Shown here: one piece after another, positions 1-8,998 of the stretch | Layout of the letters: each line of letters starts with the position of its first letter | Position numbering within the stretch: position 1 is the stretch's first letter | Source: Stentor coeruleus | Taxonomy: Eukaryota > Ciliophora > Heterotrichea > Heterotrichida > Stentoridae | Length of the DNA: 61,778 nucleotides | Direction of reading: 5' to 3' | NCBI GenBank assembly: GCA_001970955.1 | Contig: MPUH01000360.1 | Location: 1-61,778, forward strand | Made by a program: the position numbers and the translations under genes | The notes under the pieces: model-generated | The model's database searches: none | Told to the model about the DNA's origin: nothing | Seen by the model: the letters and a program-made list of their open reading frames with translations, nothing else

Positions 1-195
1 CTTTATATGTCTATGCTATTGACAAACTGGGGATCAGCTGTTATTAGCAATGATAAAAGTGGAAGTTATTTGAAGTAAATGATAAATAGTAATGAAGGAA
101 GTATGTGGGTAAAATTTTCTGCTCAGTGGGTAGCTATTGCTTTTTATATATGGAGCTTGATTGGACCCAGAATATTTGCTTCAAGAGATTTCTGA
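1..195 (+). CDS. SERINC: Serine incorporator (SERINC/TMS1) family protein, 3' end only
   Basis: This is the C-terminal end of a multi-pass membrane protein whose 5' part lies outside the window. The frame starts at base 1, is interrupted by a 15-nt intron at 75-89 and ends with TGA at 193-195. The spliced peptide has the SERINC ending: an LTNW motif, then a WVKFSAQW...YIWSLIGP membrane helix and the terminal ...RDF just before the stop. SERINC proteins are 10-11 pass membrane proteins linked to phospholipid scrambling and serine-lipid metabolism. TGA directly after the conserved terminal RDF supports TGA being a stop in this organism. The gene is convergent with the next one. The family call is firm; the length is unknown because of the truncation. 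Confidence 0.85.
75..89 (+). other. 15-nt intron in SERINC gene
   Basis: GTAAATGATAAATAG. Removing it joins ...SGSYL to NNEGSMW and keeps the SERINC frame; reading through it meets in-frame stops. Confidence 0.85.
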
Positions 196-811
196 ATAAG
201 TTAATCTTAGTTTAGGCTTTTATGCTTTAGATAAAAAAAAATTAATAATTATTAGAAAGTTTTTTATATAAGTAATTTAAGCTAAAAACTATATTTACTA
301 TATTTAAATTAATCAAAATTGAACTATAATTTAAGTTTTTTATATACAAGTAATTCAAACTAGAAATATATATGATATATTAAAATTTATCAAATTTGGG
401 CTATAGTTGAAGTTTTTATAACATGAAAAATAATTACTAAACGATTTTTTTATTGTTATATGTAATACTACCCTCTATTTATTTAGCATTATCATAACTT
501 AAAAATTATTAGTAGAATAATAAATTATTGGCTAGAAACAGAAGTAGGAGTTAGTTGATATATAATATTTTAAATTTTAATATAGGTAGAATACACTAAT
601 TAGAAAAACTATTAATTCTTTATCATAAAATTCTTTAGTGGGAGAAGGGGTAAATTATACAACTTCTTAAAAAATAGCATTGAATAATCTCTTATGACTG
701 TGATTCTATCAAAAATAATTCTACCATTATCAATTGGCATCGAAGATATTACAAAATAAAATGAAAAGCAAAAATTTACAGTAACTAATGCTGGATTTAA
801 ATAAATTGCTA
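196..811. other. AT-rich spacer between convergent genes
   Basis: No coding potential is visible on either strand. It contains the degenerate duplication listed at 258-411. Confidence 0.6.
258..411. repeat. Degenerate two-copy tandem duplication, about 77-bp unit
   Basis: The stretch starting near 258 (TTTTTTATATAAGTAATTTA) recurs near 334 as TTTTTTATATACAAGTAATT. Similarity continues through a CTATAGTTGAAG-like end. The copies are only moderately similar, so the duplication is old. Confidence 0.6.
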
Positions 812-1990
812 CTAATCTATAATTATATACTCTATTTCCTCGCGTGTTTTTTTTTTAGGTAATTCTATTTCATTTTGTTCATCCTGCTTTTTAATCAAAA
901 CATTCATATTTTTATCTTTTTTTTTATTTGCAAGAGCACTTGTTAAAATTTTATAGCCTGCATTAGAAAATATCTCTAATTTTTCAGCATCTTCAATCAG
1001 CTGACACTCCTTCATAATTTGAGCCAAATAATTATCTATAACCATATCATATACATAACCTTTACAAATAGGGCATCGCCATCTATTTACTTTTGAAGCT
1101 CTTTGCATTTTAATGTAAGAAGGCAAATTAAAGCATTGAATATGATTGCAATTAACACCGCGAGTTGGAATTTCCAAAAGATTATAAGTAAATGGGCATT
1201 TCAATGAAAATCTTATAGAATCCGGGACTAAATCTTCATCATTTGAATGAAGAATTTTTTTAATAAAATCTTTACCCTCTTCCACAGAGATTTGACTTGT
1301 ATTATATATTTCTTCTATAAGCTCATCTTCAGATTTTAGCCAAACTATGTATACACATGCAACATATATATTTGGATCTTTATACTTTATAAGGGAAATA
1401 GCATTTGAACCTGAATTAAGAATAGTTGTAATATTAAGAGGTTCGTCCTTACGTTTTTTAGCATTAATATTAGCAGGAATTTCAAATTTCATCGCAATTT
1501 TACCATTAACTAAAAGTAAGCCATTAGATGGCCATGTCATCGTGTAGCTCATCCCATCAAGTTTTAAACATCGAATTTGGATTTGGATTTTACCCTTTCC
1601 AATTTCTATCGATTTTTTTGTATCATTTTTATATTCGATTATTCTTTCGGCACAGCTAATAAACCAGGGGAAGCTTTCAATATTTTGTTGAACAACCCAA
1701 GGCTCAACTAAAGATTCTGCAGGAAAGTCTAAGGGGTTGATTTTAAGTAAAGCACAGGCTGGGCAGATGTAAGGCTTAAGTTTACTATGAGCTCCAATAC
1801 ATTTAAGATGCTGAGACTTGTTGCATTTAGTACACTTTATAAGTTCACCCTGATCATTAATACATAAGCACTTGATTTCATCAGTTTCTTTGCTTTGTTT
1901 ATTATTCAAAGCTGATACCGAACTTAACTTGGGCACATACTGCAAATCTTTAGGTAGTAAATCATAGACTTTTGCTCTGTTTTCAGTCAT
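812..1990 (-). CDS. SIZ/PIAS-type E3 SUMO-protein ligase (PHD + PINIT + SP-RING)
   Basis: A 392-residue protein expected to transfer SUMO to nuclear substrates. A PHD finger lies at about residues 41-82 (CLCINDQGELIKCTKC...H..C...YICPAC). A middle region at about 95-225 is compatible with a PINIT domain. An SP-RING follows at about 270-325 (CPFTYNLLEIPTRGVNCNH.QCF...RWRCPICKG), with the C/H ligand pattern of the Siz/PIAS family. The PHD-PINIT-SP-RING order matches plant SIZ1, but no SAP domain is visible before the PHD. The C-terminus is basic (KKKTREE), possibly a nuclear signal. I start at the ATG giving MTENRAKVYD (1988-1990); the frame is open further upstream only to a TTG. No intron is needed. 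Confidence 0.8.
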   Translation of the reverse strand: MTENRAKVYDLLPKDLQYVPKLSSVSALNNKQSKETDEIKCLCINDQGELIKCTKCNKSQHLKCIGAHSKLKPYICPACALLKINPLDFPAESLVEPWVVQQNIESFPWFISCAERIIEYKNDTKKSIEIGKGKIQIQIRCLKLDGMSYTMTWPSNGLLLVNGKIAMKFEIPANINAKKRKDEPLNITTILNSGSNAISLIKYKDPNIYVACVYIVWLKSEDELIEEIYNTSQISVEEGKDFIKKILHSNDEDLVPDSIRFSLKCPFTYNLLEIPTRGVNCNHIQCFNLPSYIKMQRASKVNRWRCPICKGYVYDMVIDNYLAQIMKECQLIEDAEKLEIFSNAGYKILTSALANKKKDKNMNVLIKKQDEQNEIELPKKKTREEIEYIIID

Positions 1991-2382
1991 TTCTATGTAA
2001 ACTATTATCAATTGAATGATTTTTTTTTAAACCTACCAAGTTTTTTACATATTGCTTTCAGTTCAGGCACTTTTTAACTATTAGAGCTCCTGTCTTTGAA
2101 ATGCTTAAATTATATTGTACAAATCTAACCTACTTAAAAGCACTTAAGCTTTAAAAAATTACTAGTTTTAGTTTGCATTATATGATTAAATTATATTGTG
2201 CAAATCTAGCCTACTTAAAAGCACTTAAACTTTAAAAAAATTACTAGTTTTAGTCTATATTATATGATTAAATATAGACTTCTACATATATGCATTTTCT
2301 CATAATTTTAAAGTTTTAATATCTGTATTTTTACTAAATCAGGAATAATTGCTTATAAATCTAAAGCTAATTCAATAATTTT
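1991..2382. other. Spacer upstream of SUMO ligase, holds tandem repeat
   Basis: AT-rich, no gene seen. About half of it is the duplication at 2107-2273. Confidence 0.6.
2107..2273. repeat. Two-copy tandem repeat, unit about 81-82 bp
   Basis: Copy 1 (2107-2187) and copy 2 (2188-2269) both run AAATTATATTGT... to ...TATATGATT with a few substitutions, and the first bases of a third copy follow. Noncoding on both strands. Confidence 0.85.
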
Positions 2383-3741
2383 TTAAATATTATCAACGAA
2401 CAATGATTTTTTAGAAATAATTTCGTAAATTTTTTGTATCTCCTCTGCTGTGTTTTCCAAATCAGGGATTTCATCAAAATCATTTACTACATATAGATTG
2501 CTATCACTCAAAGTTAAATCATTTTCATATATTTCATAAAGTTTCACATACTGATTTACTATATTTCCTAGCAAATCATGTGCAACTTGTAGCTCTTTTT
2601 CAGGAGAATCTGTTTCAACCACAGTGCTACAACATGCAACAATATATCCTTCAGGACTAACACAATGCGAAGCACCTAAATAAATAATCTGAATTGAATT
2701 TTCCCTATTTATATGATTTCCTTTAATATATATATACCCTGAGTCATTATAATTTCCAGAGTCTCTATCTTCAATAATGCAAATACTTCTTACTATTCTT
2801 TTGACTAGTCTTCCTTTTTTACCTTTAGGCGCATATGACCTATTACAAATAACAATAGGTGCTTGAGCTATTCCATGATAAGTTCTAACTCCAATAACCT
2901 TATTTTCATCATTGAAAATAACCTTATCTACTTCAGCACTGAGAATTGTTGTAGAGCCAAAGATAGCATTTATTCTAGTGCAACTTTCTATAATATTTCC
3001 CAAACCATAATTTGGATAGAGTCTGAAGCTTGGCATTAGATATGGAGAATTAAGTTGCTGTTGAAGTTTGATTAATGCCCAATCTCCAATAACTGTTTCA
3101 CATTGTTCTTTATCAAGAGAAAAAACACAGATAATATTGTAAATTCCACTTTCTGATAAGCCAAATATCTTAAGAATATCAATGAATGTACTTCGTTCAG
3201 GATCAATTTTGAGAGCTTCTTGTTTTGAAGTTTTGTAGTTTTGAATATAATAAAAGAAATTTTTGAATTTTTCATTTTCCTCTTGGTTTACTATATATTC
3301 GCCAAGTGTTTCTATAGTGTTAGGTATTTTTTGTAAGTAAAAACCTTGATTAGGGCTTATCTCTGATTTTTTTGAAGGTTCTGCTTAAATTTTACGAGGA
3401 TTTCTTTGTGAAATGTAATGATGATTGACACTTTTATAAATTTGAAAATCGTTCAGTCTATTTAAGGATTGAAGTATTTTAAAAAACTTCTTGTTGATTA
3501 AAATCAATTTTGGTATTAGATCTATACACCATTCTTTAGAAGGAGGAAGCTTATCACGTGGGGTTGAACCAGCGTAAAACATATTGTGTAATAGCTTGAG
3601 ATCGACTGAAGGAGATTCACTTCCATAGTATGAATTCTGGTCTAGTACGAGAATTTTCTTCCCATCACAGCTAAATAAGCAACTGAGTATGCTCTCTGCT
3701 ATCCCAGTTCCTAGTATTATTACATCATAATTCTCATCCAT
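2383..3741 (-). CDS. GDI1: Rab GDP-dissociation inhibitor (GDI)
   Basis: GDI extracts prenylated GDP-bound Rab GTPases from membranes and recycles them through the cytosol. After removal of one 15-nt intron (3381-3395) the protein is 447 residues, the length typical of GDI. The start MDENYDVIILGTG is the family's N-terminal FAD-like fold motif, followed by LDQNSYYGSES. Later family blocks include WCIDLIPKLILINKKFF, SPYLMPSFRLYPNYGLG and STTVVETDSPEKE (the last as CCSTVVETDSPEKE). The ATG at 3739-3741 opens directly on the conserved N-terminus. A TATAAA-like run abuts the ATG. The C-terminus is short and not cysteine-tailed. Rab escort protein was considered, but the length and the closing blocks fit GDI better. 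Confidence 0.9.
3381..3395 (-). other. 15-nt intron in GDI gene
   Basis: GTAAAATTTAAGCAG on the minus strand. Splicing joins ...SQRNP to QPSKKS and removes the in-frame TAA. Confidence 0.85.
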
Positions 3742-3984
3742 TTTATATCCATAACTTTAAATCCTCGCAAAACAGGCATAAGCTTTATTTGGAATTTGGC
3801 TAATGTTAGAGTTTTCTTTACTTTAAACTAAATAACTAAATCTAATATTATATATGGAAATAAGCTATATTTTAATAAATGCTAAAAACATATGCTTTAA
3901 TGTTCTATATGCAAAAAAAGTAAGCTTGATAATATTATATAAAAATGACATAAAATATTATGGAAATTAGTGATATATGTAATC

Positions 3985-4512
3985 ATGATAAATATGTTTA
4001 GAAGGTCATGCCTTATTGCTTCTCTTTTAAGAGGAGCTAAAAAAGGCAAAGGAAAAGGAGAAGAAGTTAAAATAGAAGCAACAACAGATGTTATTAATAT
4101 ATTCAAAGATAAAACTGATCCGGAATTAAAGCCGAGGGAAGAATACCCAGCATGGCTTTTTCCTATGGTTTATGAATTCCAAGCCCATCCCACAGAATCA
4201 GCAATGAGGATGTATAAAGGTGAAAAACTTGAATTCTCTGTCCGTGAGCAACGCCGATTGGTTAAGTGGTCACGACGCACAAAAATTATTGTCAAAAATC
4301 ATTCAAAGCATAATAAAGTAAAAACTGACCCTCGTCGTTCAGACTTACTAGAACTTGGGTTGCCTGGAGGTGATGATAGTGATATGGACCCAGAAGATGT
4401 CTTGGGACCATTACTCCGCCTGGCTGTTGGTGTTCCACCTAAGGCTCTTATCCAAGAAAGTCTTGAAAAAGTTCAAATGGAAACAGGATTTCTTAAAATT
4501 CCAGGTACTTAA
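3985..4512 (+). CDS. MRPL54: Mitochondrial large-subunit ribosomal protein mL54-like
   Basis: A small basic protein of 175 residues. The N-terminus (MINMFRRSCLIASLLRG) looks like a mitochondrial presequence. The core has the mL54/L37 family features: KPREEYPAWLF, then EQRRLVKWSRRTKI. The acidic C-terminal extension (GGDDSDMDPEDV) is not typical and may be ciliate-specific. The first ATG in the open frame is at 3985; a second, at 3994, would trim three residues. The frame is open upstream only to a GTG. The assignment rests on two short blocks, so it is moderate. It is divergent from the GDI gene, with about 240 bp between starts. Confidence 0.6.
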   Translation: MINMFRRSCLIASLLRGAKKGKGKGEEVKIEATTDVINIFKDKTDPELKPREEYPAWLFPMVYEFQAHPTESAMRMYKGEKLEFSVREQRRLVKWSRRTKIIVKNHSKHNKVKTDPRRSDLLELGLPGGDDSDMDPEDVLGPLLRLAVGVPPKALIQESLEKVQMETGFLKIPGT

Positions 4513-4899
4513 GTTTAATTTTAGTTGTTTAGAAAGGAATTTAGGATTTAACTGCTTTAAATGAAAATAAGTGCTTAAAAATCTAGCTTTATCTGGATCT
4601 ATTTATATTACGACCTTTAGAATTTTCTTATTCTAAATTTAAATACACTGTTTAGCTTTAAGACTCTTTTTTTGTTATGATTATCTTTTTAGCAAAGATT
4701 TCATGGATGGTTTGAATTAAAGTTAATTTCTAAATAATTATTATATTATCTCACTATTGAATATAGTATCTACAACAAAACTACACTAGTAAGTAAAGAA
4801 ATATATAGAGTTTTTAAACCAAATTTTAGAAAAATTCATGAAAATGCTGTTTATATGCAGACTTAAGAATGAAAGTACTATATAATCACTCTACTTAAT
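4513..4899. other. Spacer between convergent mL54-like and PIG-P genes
   Basis: AT-rich; nothing recognised. Confidence 0.5.
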
Positions 4900-5277
4900 T
4901 TATCCATAAAGAACTCTGTTAACAACATTGATAGGAATATCTGAAATTTCAGGGATTCCAGCGGTCTCTTTGAAATCAGCAGGGAGTTTTCTTGTGTGCT
5001 TATCTTCAAGTGTGCAATATGATGTAGGTGGCTTAGCAAAAAGCATATTCAAACCTTGATAAATAAACTGAACTGTTAATACAAACATACAGAAATAGCA
5101 TGGTATTGCAACAGCCCAATACTTACTTGGATAGTAGGTAATACCAACAGATTTGAGAATGTGATCAGGAACAAATGCCCATAATACATATATAGCTGAA
5201 TATGCTTTACCATAGAACATAATTGTCAAAATCCATACAATGAACCCATAAATCTCGGCTTTGTTCGCTCCCTCCAT
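4900..5277 (-). CDS. PIGP: PIG-P subunit of GPI N-acetylglucosaminyltransferase
   Basis: PIG-P is a small subunit of the ER complex that transfers GlcNAc to phosphatidylinositol, the first step of GPI-anchor synthesis. The 125-residue protein has the family's two membrane helices (IYGFIVWILTIMFYG at about 9-23, then a second at about 55-75). Between them lies the typical segment ending ITYYPSKYWAVAIP. The C-terminal cytosolic tail contains ISDIPINVVNRVLYG, matching the PIG-P consensus D-[IL]P-[IL]..VN..L. It starts at the ATG at 5275-5277 and is intronless. It is divergent from the next gene, with only 81 bp between the two ATGs and a perfect palindrome in that gap. Confidence 0.85.
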   Translation of the reverse strand: MEGANKAEIYGFIVWILTIMFYGKAYSAIYVLWAFVPDHILKSVGITYYPSKYWAVAIPCYFCMFVLTVQFIYQGLNMLFAKPPTSYCTLEDKHTRKLPADFKETAGIPEISDIPINVVNRVLYG

Positions 5278-5295
5278 ATTATCTTTCTAAAATTA

Positions 5296-5323
5296 CTTTA
5301 ATGGACTTTACAGTCCATTAAAG
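5296..5323. promoter_or_regulatory. Perfect 12-bp inverted repeat in a divergent promoter
   Basis: CTTTAATGGACT (5296-5307), 4-nt spacer TTAC, AGTCCATTAAAG (5312-5323). It lies in the 81-bp gap between the divergent ATGs of PIG-P and the orphan gene at 5359. The symmetry suggests a dimeric factor site, or a hairpin in an RNA leader. The regulatory role is inferred. Confidence 0.5.
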
Positions 5324-5358
5324 GAGAATTGGCATCCTGTGCAAATTATGTATATACA

Positions 5359-6198
5359 ATGGCAAATGCGAAACAAAATGACTCTGCATCGCCAAAGAGC
5401 ACAATTATTCCATATACATCCATTTCGGCTGAATCAAACATGATTTATCAGTATCTTATGAATGAGCTTGAAAACTCTCTAATCAAATCTCCAAAGCTTT
5501 CACCTCTTATGCAAAACCTTCAAAAGCTCTTAAACGAAGTGAATTTCACACAAAATAAAGATTTGCAAGAAGAATTGCTGAAAAAAATCAAACGCTGGTA
5601 TGAAACTAAGACATTCACCAAAACTCCTAAGACACAATCTTCAACTCCTAAGCCTGAAAAAAATCATATAATTTTCAAAACAGATAGACCAAATATAAAA
5701 AATTGGTTCATGCCATATGTTCCTAAAAAGTTTAAGTCAAGAGATCTACCAAAAAAAGAAGCTATTTCAAATAATTACTCAATATCGTCTTTTGATGTAC
5801 CTAACACTAGAGCATCAAGTTCTGAACCAGGCAAGCATGATATAAGGAGAAGAATGTCTCAGTCTCCTGGAATAATTATGTCAATTGTAAACAACTTTGT
5901 AAAGAACAAAAGAGTTAAAACTTATAATTTTACTCTCGAGTCTTTTTTAAACGATAGCACCCACAAAAAGGTCATAGCAATAGATGAAAAAATTAATAGG
6001 GCATCAGATAGGCCTATGAGCAGTTCAATGAGAAGACAAATCCAGGAAGTGCAAGATGTGAAGCATAAGCTTACTAAAAGAAATATTAGCTGTGGAGTTA
6101 CTAATATTTTTCATGGACTAGTTGTTGATGATAGTATTCCTGAAATTATTTGCAGTTTGCCTAAAGGCGGAGAATACTTGATTAAGAAGAGGAAATAA
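5359..6198 (+). CDS. Orphan basic, Ser/Pro/Lys-rich protein
   Basis: A 279-residue protein I do not recognise. It is hydrophilic with no membrane segment. A helical stretch lies near residues 30-80 (YLMNELENSLIKSP..., LLKKIKRWYETK), followed by a basic, probably disordered region rich in KTP and RRR-type patches (DIRRRMSQSPG). The tail is basic and ends IKKRK. The ATG at 5359 (MANAKQNDS) is the first in frame; upstream the frame opens only from a TTG. It shares a divergent promoter with PIG-P. SP and TP sites suggest phosphorylation, but that is inference. Confidence 0.65.
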   Translation: MANAKQNDSASPKSTIIPYTSISAESNMIYQYLMNELENSLIKSPKLSPLMQNLQKLLNEVNFTQNKDLQEELLKKIKRWYETKTFTKTPKTQSSTPKPEKNHIIFKTDRPNIKNWFMPYVPKKFKSRDLPKKEAISNNYSISSFDVPNTRASSSEPGKHDIRRRMSQSPGIIMSIVNNFVKNKRVKTYNFTLESFLNDSTHKKVIAIDEKINRASDRPMSSSMRRQIQEVQDVKHKLTKRNISCGVTNIFHGLVVDDSIPEIICSLPKGGEYLIKKRK

Positions 6199-6655
6199 TC
6201 TATATAATCTTATAAAACTTCATTGATTAAAAAAGGTTGAAATTGTGAATTAAATTATTAATTAGAGAAAGCATAATTAAAACTCTAAAACTTAAGCATG
6301 AAGCTTTATTAATTATAATTTATTATGTTAATTATGAGTAGAAATGCTGCAGGTCAAAATATTTAACTTAAACAAGACTTAAACTCTATATTTTTAAAAG
6401 CAAACATTTTTATTTATAAAAGCCTAGCAGATAAAATATTTAAAATGAATTCTCTTTCTTGATGTATCAATTATGCTGTGAATAATTACCGATGTAAGAG
6501 TTTATTAATACTTTTAGAGAATTTGAAAAAATAATTGAAGAAGGGATAGAGGATAAGAACACAAAGAATTAAAAAAGCAAGAGCCCATAAAATTAAGAAT
6601 TATGAAACTTGCCAAGCTTGTTGGCTATAAATATTAAATAGTAAAATATACTTTT
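6199..6655. other. Spacer with a possible gene remnant
   Basis: AT-rich. Around 6495-6570 a plus-strand frame reads EFINTFREFEKIIEEGIEDK before a stop, which looks like a decayed coding fragment. Nothing else seen. Confidence 0.3.
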
Positions 6656-6901
6656 ATGGAGGTTTTCCTATGCAACTAGGCCAATTTCTTAGGACATGAT
6701 AAAAGAGTCTTTATCTCCCGACCAAAATTAGGAACTAGAGATTATGGACTTCCTGCTAATTGGCCAGATTCATTCAAAATAAAGGTCAATAAGTCCTACG
6801 ACCATCAGTTAAGATACCAAGAAGAAGAGAAGGGGAAAAAAAAAGACAGAAAAAGACTGTTAGGATGGAACAAAAGTAAAAAGACAGTAAATAATGCATG
6901 A
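6656..6901 (+). pseudogene. Small unrecognised gene interrupted by one in-frame TAG
   Basis: Composition rises here from AT-rich spacer to coding-like. From the ATG at 6656 the frame reads MEVFLCN, hits TAG at 6677-6679, then stays open for 73 codons to TGA at 6899-6901. The open part includes RVFISRPKLGTRDYGLPANW and a very basic end (EEEKGKKKDRKRLLGWNKSKK). No 15-nt GT..AG intron removes the TAG. An 18-nt GT..AG segment (6662-6679) would, in frame, but breaks the size rule. So this is either a recently broken gene, a gene with an atypical intron, or a conserved segment starting downstream. No homologue recognised. Confidence 0.35.
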
Positions 6902-7266
6902 TAAAAACCTGAAGTAAATGATCAACTCTTCGTCCATGGTAACCCTCTAATATTATTATTATAAATGCTAATATTTATTCAAATAGTTAGATATAATAGA
7001 TAATTAAAATTTTCAAATAATCAAGTTCATTTTTAAGCATCATTCAATGTAGAATGCATGCTGAGAGTTAGGAATTATTTTAAAATTTATAAAATAAGTG
7101 CAACTAAAGTTCTAAATGAATAAAAATGATGATTATGGAAATTTGAATAATTTGAAGTTTTTGAATTTGATTCAGAATAAGAGTTTTAGAGATCATATAT
7201 CTTCTTTATTCGCATTTTTGAAGTTTTATTTAATCATGCTAAAAATGCATATTTTATAATATTTAA
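6902..7266. other. Spacer upstream of IFT54
   Basis: AT-rich, no gene seen. The start-proximal TTTATAATATTTAA directly precedes the IFT54 ATG. Confidence 0.5.
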
Positions 7267-8730
7267 ATGGGAGATGCCACTTACGAGCAAACAGCTGCAA
7301 TGTATGCCACAGTCATAAGCAAGCCGAAAATGACTGAAAAACTTCTGCAAAAGCCCCCATTTAGATTCCTTCACGATGTTATAATGGCTTTAATGGCTGC
7401 TACAAACTATCCTGAAGGCTTATTTACTGCTGATGAATGCAATTCTGCAAATGTTTCAGAAAGAGAATCTAAAATTGCTTTCTTAAAAAAACTTATGGAT
7501 CATGTTTCTTCCACACTTGGGGTACCAATAGATTGCAATCCTTCAAAAATAGTTGCAGGGCAAGAGCCAGAAAAAACAAATATATTTTTGCATGCCCTTT
7601 TTGCAGCTGCTACAGGACAATATGAAAAGCCAGCTGAGCCTAAAAAAGAAGAAAGGAAAGCTAAAGGAGGAGAAGAAAGAAAAGCTAAAGCTAAAGAAGA
7701 AGCTAGAGGTAAGGATGAATCAAAGGCTAGAGAAGAGGCTAAAGCTAGAGAAGAAGCAAAAGCTAGAGAAGAAGCGAAAGCTAGAGAAGAAGCAAAAGCT
7801 AGAGAAGAAGCAAAAGCTAGAGAAGAAGCAAAAGCTCGAGAGGAAGCAAAAGCTAGAGAAGAAGCAAAGGCCAAAGAAGAATCTAGAAAAAAAGAAGAGG
7901 CAAGAAAAAAAGAAGAGGCGAAAAAAAGAGAAGAAGCAAAAAAGAAAGAAGAAGCTAAGAAGCCCCCAGAAGAGCCTAAAAAACCTGCTGAAGATCCTAA
8001 GAAGCCAGAAGTAAAAAGGCCTGATGAAAAGTCAACTAAGCCTGAGCCAGCAAAGAAATCCACTAAGCCTGAACCAGAAGTTTCGCGACCTCCACCTAAG
8101 AACCTTATTCTTGAACATGAAAAAGATGATGATGAAGATGATGGTGAACTTATTTCTGATGCATCAAAAAATTTCAATAGCCGTGGCAAAGGTGAATCCA
8201 AACCAACCAAGCCTTTGAAAAGTGAAGAGCAAGGCAAATTGGTCAGAGATATATTAAAAAATGATAATCCAGCACCACAAAAAAGCAAATTCAATAATGA
8301 AGAGCCAGATGAATTGGGAGATGCAGGCAAAAAACTCATCATTAACCGATCCAAACCTTCAAGACCTGATGCTCGTAAAGTAGCACCACCAGTAAGTTTC
8401 GAAGACTTAGAAAATGTGAAGAAGTCTATTCAAAGTCTGTGCCAAAGTGCTAATCCTTTAGGAAAATCAATGGAATTTGTATCTGATGACATCGATAGTA
8501 TGAAAAGAGAATTTGAAAAGTGGAACACTCAATATTCTCAAGCAGCAATCCGTATGGAAGATCAGAAAAAAATTACTGATGAAGAGCTCAGTCCAGCCCT
8601 AAACAAAATTGCAGAATTGGAAGAACAGATTAAAGAGACTCAAATCAAAATAAGAAATACAAGTGCGCAGATTTTAAAGAATAAAACTATTATTAGCGGG
8701 CTCATGCAAATGATTGTCTCGACTAAGTAA
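7267..8730 (+). CDS. IFT54: Intraflagellar transport protein IFT54 (TRAF3IP1/MIP-T3 family)
   Basis: IFT54 is an IFT-B subunit that binds tubulin and IFT20 and supports cilium assembly. The 487-residue protein starts with the calponin-homology-like domain (about 1-120): KPKMTEKLLQKPPFRFLHDV, DHVSSTLGVPIDCNPSKIVAG and EPEKTNIFLHAL are family hallmarks. A long Lys/Glu/Arg-rich linker follows (about 125-260), including eight KAREEA units. Then comes a Pro/Lys/Glu-rich region and a C-terminal coiled coil (about 375-487) that normally pairs with IFT20. Length and domain order match the family. It starts at the ATG at 7267 and is intronless. The fit to a ciliate is natural. Confidence 0.9.
   Translation: MGDATYEQTAAMYATVISKPKMTEKLLQKPPFRFLHDVIMALMAATNYPEGLFTADECNSANVSERESKIAFLKKLMDHVSSTLGVPIDCNPSKIVAGQEPEKTNIFLHALFAAATGQYEKPAEPKKEERKAKGGEERKAKAKEEARGKDESKAREEAKAREEAKAREEAKAREEAKAREEAKAREEAKAREEAKAREEAKAKEESRKKEEARKKEEAKKREEAKKKEEAKKPPEEPKKPAEDPKKPEVKRPDEKSTKPEPAKKSTKPEPEVSRPPPKNLILEHEKDDDEDDGELISDASKNFNSRGKGESKPTKPLKSEEQGKLVRDILKNDNPAPQKSKFNNEEPDELGDAGKKLIINRSKPSRPDARKVAPPVSFEDLENVKKSIQSLCQSANPLGKSMEFVSDDIDSMKREFEKWNTQYSQAAIRMEDQKKITDEELSPALNKIAELEEQIKETQIKIRNTSAQILKNKTIISGLMQMIVSTK
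7723..7866 (+). repeat. 18-bp coding tandem repeat (8 x KAREEA) in IFT54
   Basis: Eight near-identical 18-bp units encode KAREEA, with few synonymous differences. They flow into related KAKEES and RKKEEA units. This is a candidate length-variable tract within the linker. Confidence 0.9.
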
Positions 8731-8998
8731 TTATTTTTCTAAAAAATTAATATGCCATTTAAACTGAAAGAAGGAATCAATTTCGGAGCTTAAAGCTCGT
8801 GAGAGGGAATGCTTAATAGGAGAGCCAGACAATAACTTAAAATAATTGAAAAAGTTGAAAGGCTCATGCTATTTATAGTTTTCTTTAAGAGTACAGTAAA
8901 ACAATATCATTAGTATAAAGGATAACCGAATACGATTTAGAACATCACATAAAGTTCTTCCAAAAATAAGGTTTATATGCTCTGAAACATTTACAAAT

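Noticed and set aside
812..2011. Start of the SUMO ligase at 2011
   Set aside because: That codon is TTG. The first ATG is at 1988-1990. Similar upstream TTG/GTG openings were rejected at 3970, 5329, 24365, 47289 and 57427.
2383..3741. Rab escort protein instead of GDI
   Set aside because: The 447-residue length and the GDI blocks (YPNYGLG, STTVVETDSPEKE) fit GDI; escort proteins are longer with large inserts.
7500..8354. 284-codon minus-strand frame antisense to IFT54
   Set aside because: It is the complement of the KAREEA/Lys-Glu tract (Ser/Ala/Phe repeats). The plus strand carries a clear IFT54 protein.
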